Origin: Oscillospiraceae bacterium
GTDB lineage: Bacteria; Bacillota_A; Clostridia; Oscillospirales; Oscillospiraceae
Assembly: GCA_016302015.1 (NCBI GenBank)
Contig: JAEDOJ010000002.1
Span: 1 to 24,216, forward strand
DNA: 24,216 bases
Direction of reading: 5' to 3'
The translations under genes were made by a program, and so were the position numbers. The notes under the pieces were generated by a model that was not told where the DNA came from, ran no database searches, and was given only the letters and a program-made list of their open reading frames with translations. Every line of letters begins with the position of its first letter. Within the stretch, counting starts at the first letter, position 1. Below are positions 23,713-24,216 of the stretch, in pieces.

Positions 23713-24216
23713 TTATCGAATGACCAGTTGGCCGTTTTCCACATCCACGGTAACCGTGGTATTGGGGGAGATCGCGCCCTCCACGATCTTTCGGGCAAGG
23801 AGGGTTTCCACCGTATGCTGCAGGTACCGGCGGAGCGGTCTCGCACCGTACTGAGGATCGTAGGCTTCCTCAATGACAAAGGCTCTGGCCGCAGGCGTCA
23901 GCTCGCAGCGAAGCTGCTTTTCCTCCAGACGGTGGTTCAGCTCCTTCATCTGAAGCTCCACAATTCCGGACACATTTTCTCTGGACAGGGGCTTATAGAA
24001 GATGATTTCATCCAATCTGTTCAAAAATTCCGGACGGAAGGAGCGGCGCAGCAGCGCCTCTACCTGGGCTCTGGCCTCCGGGAGAATCTCTCCCTTGTGG
24101 TCGATGCCGTCCAACAGGTATTCCGAACCCAGATTGGAGGTCAGAATCAGGATGGTATTCTTGAAATCCACCGTTCTGCCCTGAGAGTCGGTAATTCTTC
24201 CGTCATCCAGCACCTG
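23713..24216 (-). CDS. clpB: ATP-dependent chaperone ClpB, C-terminal part (cut by window edge)
   Basis: The last 167 residues of a Hsp100 disaggregase are visible; the frame continues beyond 24216. The fragment starts QVLDDGRITDSQGRTVDFKN, includes sensor 1 (LTSNLGSEYLL), the arginine-finger region RPEFLNRLDEIIF and sensor 2 (YDPQYGARPLRRYLQ), and ends with the ClpB-type small domain (ETLLARKIVEGAI). These belong to the second AAA+ module. ClpB rather than ClpC or ClpE is inferred from the C-terminal sequence; no ClpP-binding IGF loop could be seen, because it would lie outside this fragment. The protein unfolds aggregates together with DnaK. Confidence 0.9.
   Translation of the reverse strand, partial: QVLDDGRITDSQGRTVDFKNTILILTSNLGSEYLLDGIDHKGEILPEARAQVEALLRRSFRPEFLNRLDEIIFYKPLSRENVSGIVELQMKELNHRLEEKQLRCELTPAARAFVIEEAYDPQYGARPLRRYLQHTVETLLARKIVEGAISPNTTVTVDVENGQLVIR

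Noticed and set aside
1..24216. Mobile elements, phage genes, CRISPR arrays, toxin-antitoxin or restriction genes
   Set aside because: None could be recognised; all gaps over 100 bases are explained by promoters, the T-box or short leaders, and no direct repeat array was seen.

Overview
The window looks like a chromosomal segment from a GC-rich, spore-forming member of the Clostridia, most likely an Oscillospiraceae-type gut bacterium (inference). It carries a complete spoIIAA-spoIIAB-sigF operon, SepF and DivIVA, an ileS T-box leader, Hfq, a MutL with an endonuclease-type C-terminus and a family-4 uracil-DNA glycosylase. Coding density is very high and many genes overlap by 4 bases (ATGA or GTGA).

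Layout. Positions 1-71 hold most of a minus-strand tRNA-Thr(CGU) with its own consensus promoter. Positions 144-1602 (minus) are spoIIAA-spoIIAB-sigF, the forespore sigma-F module. A terminator at 1624-1656 separates it from a coupled minus-strand operon (1710-5518): a ComEA-like helix-hairpin-helix protein, an OmpR-type response regulator, its histidine kinase and a GerMN lipoprotein. Back to back with it, on plus, are a D,D-carboxypeptidase and a uracil-DNA glycosylase (5644-7718). The two units share a 14-bp inverted repeat containing both -10 boxes.

From 21244 down to 7764 ten minus-strand genes follow one another: miaB, mutS, mutL, miaA, hfq, an HlyD-like membrane protein, ylmE (yggS), sepF, divIVA and ileS. 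They combine A37 tRNA modification, mismatch repair, an RNA chaperone and the conserved Gram-positive division cluster ylmE-sepF-divIVA-ileS. ileS has a T-box leader with an AUC (Ile) specifier. An AT-rich patch inside ylmE carries a near-consensus promoter aimed at sepF.

From 21402 a plus-strand pair encodes a DUF3810 membrane metallopeptidase and an MFS transporter. It is divergent from miaB and ends in a bidirectional terminator shared with the C-terminal part of clpB (minus, cut by the window edge).

Most of the window is conserved core genome. I see no mobile elements, CRISPR arrays or defence systems. The points of real interest are regulatory: the overlapping face-to-face promoters at 5541-5615, the internal ylmE promoter, the coupled ComEA/two-component/GerMN operon beside spoIIA, and the HlyD-like protein coupled to the division cluster.
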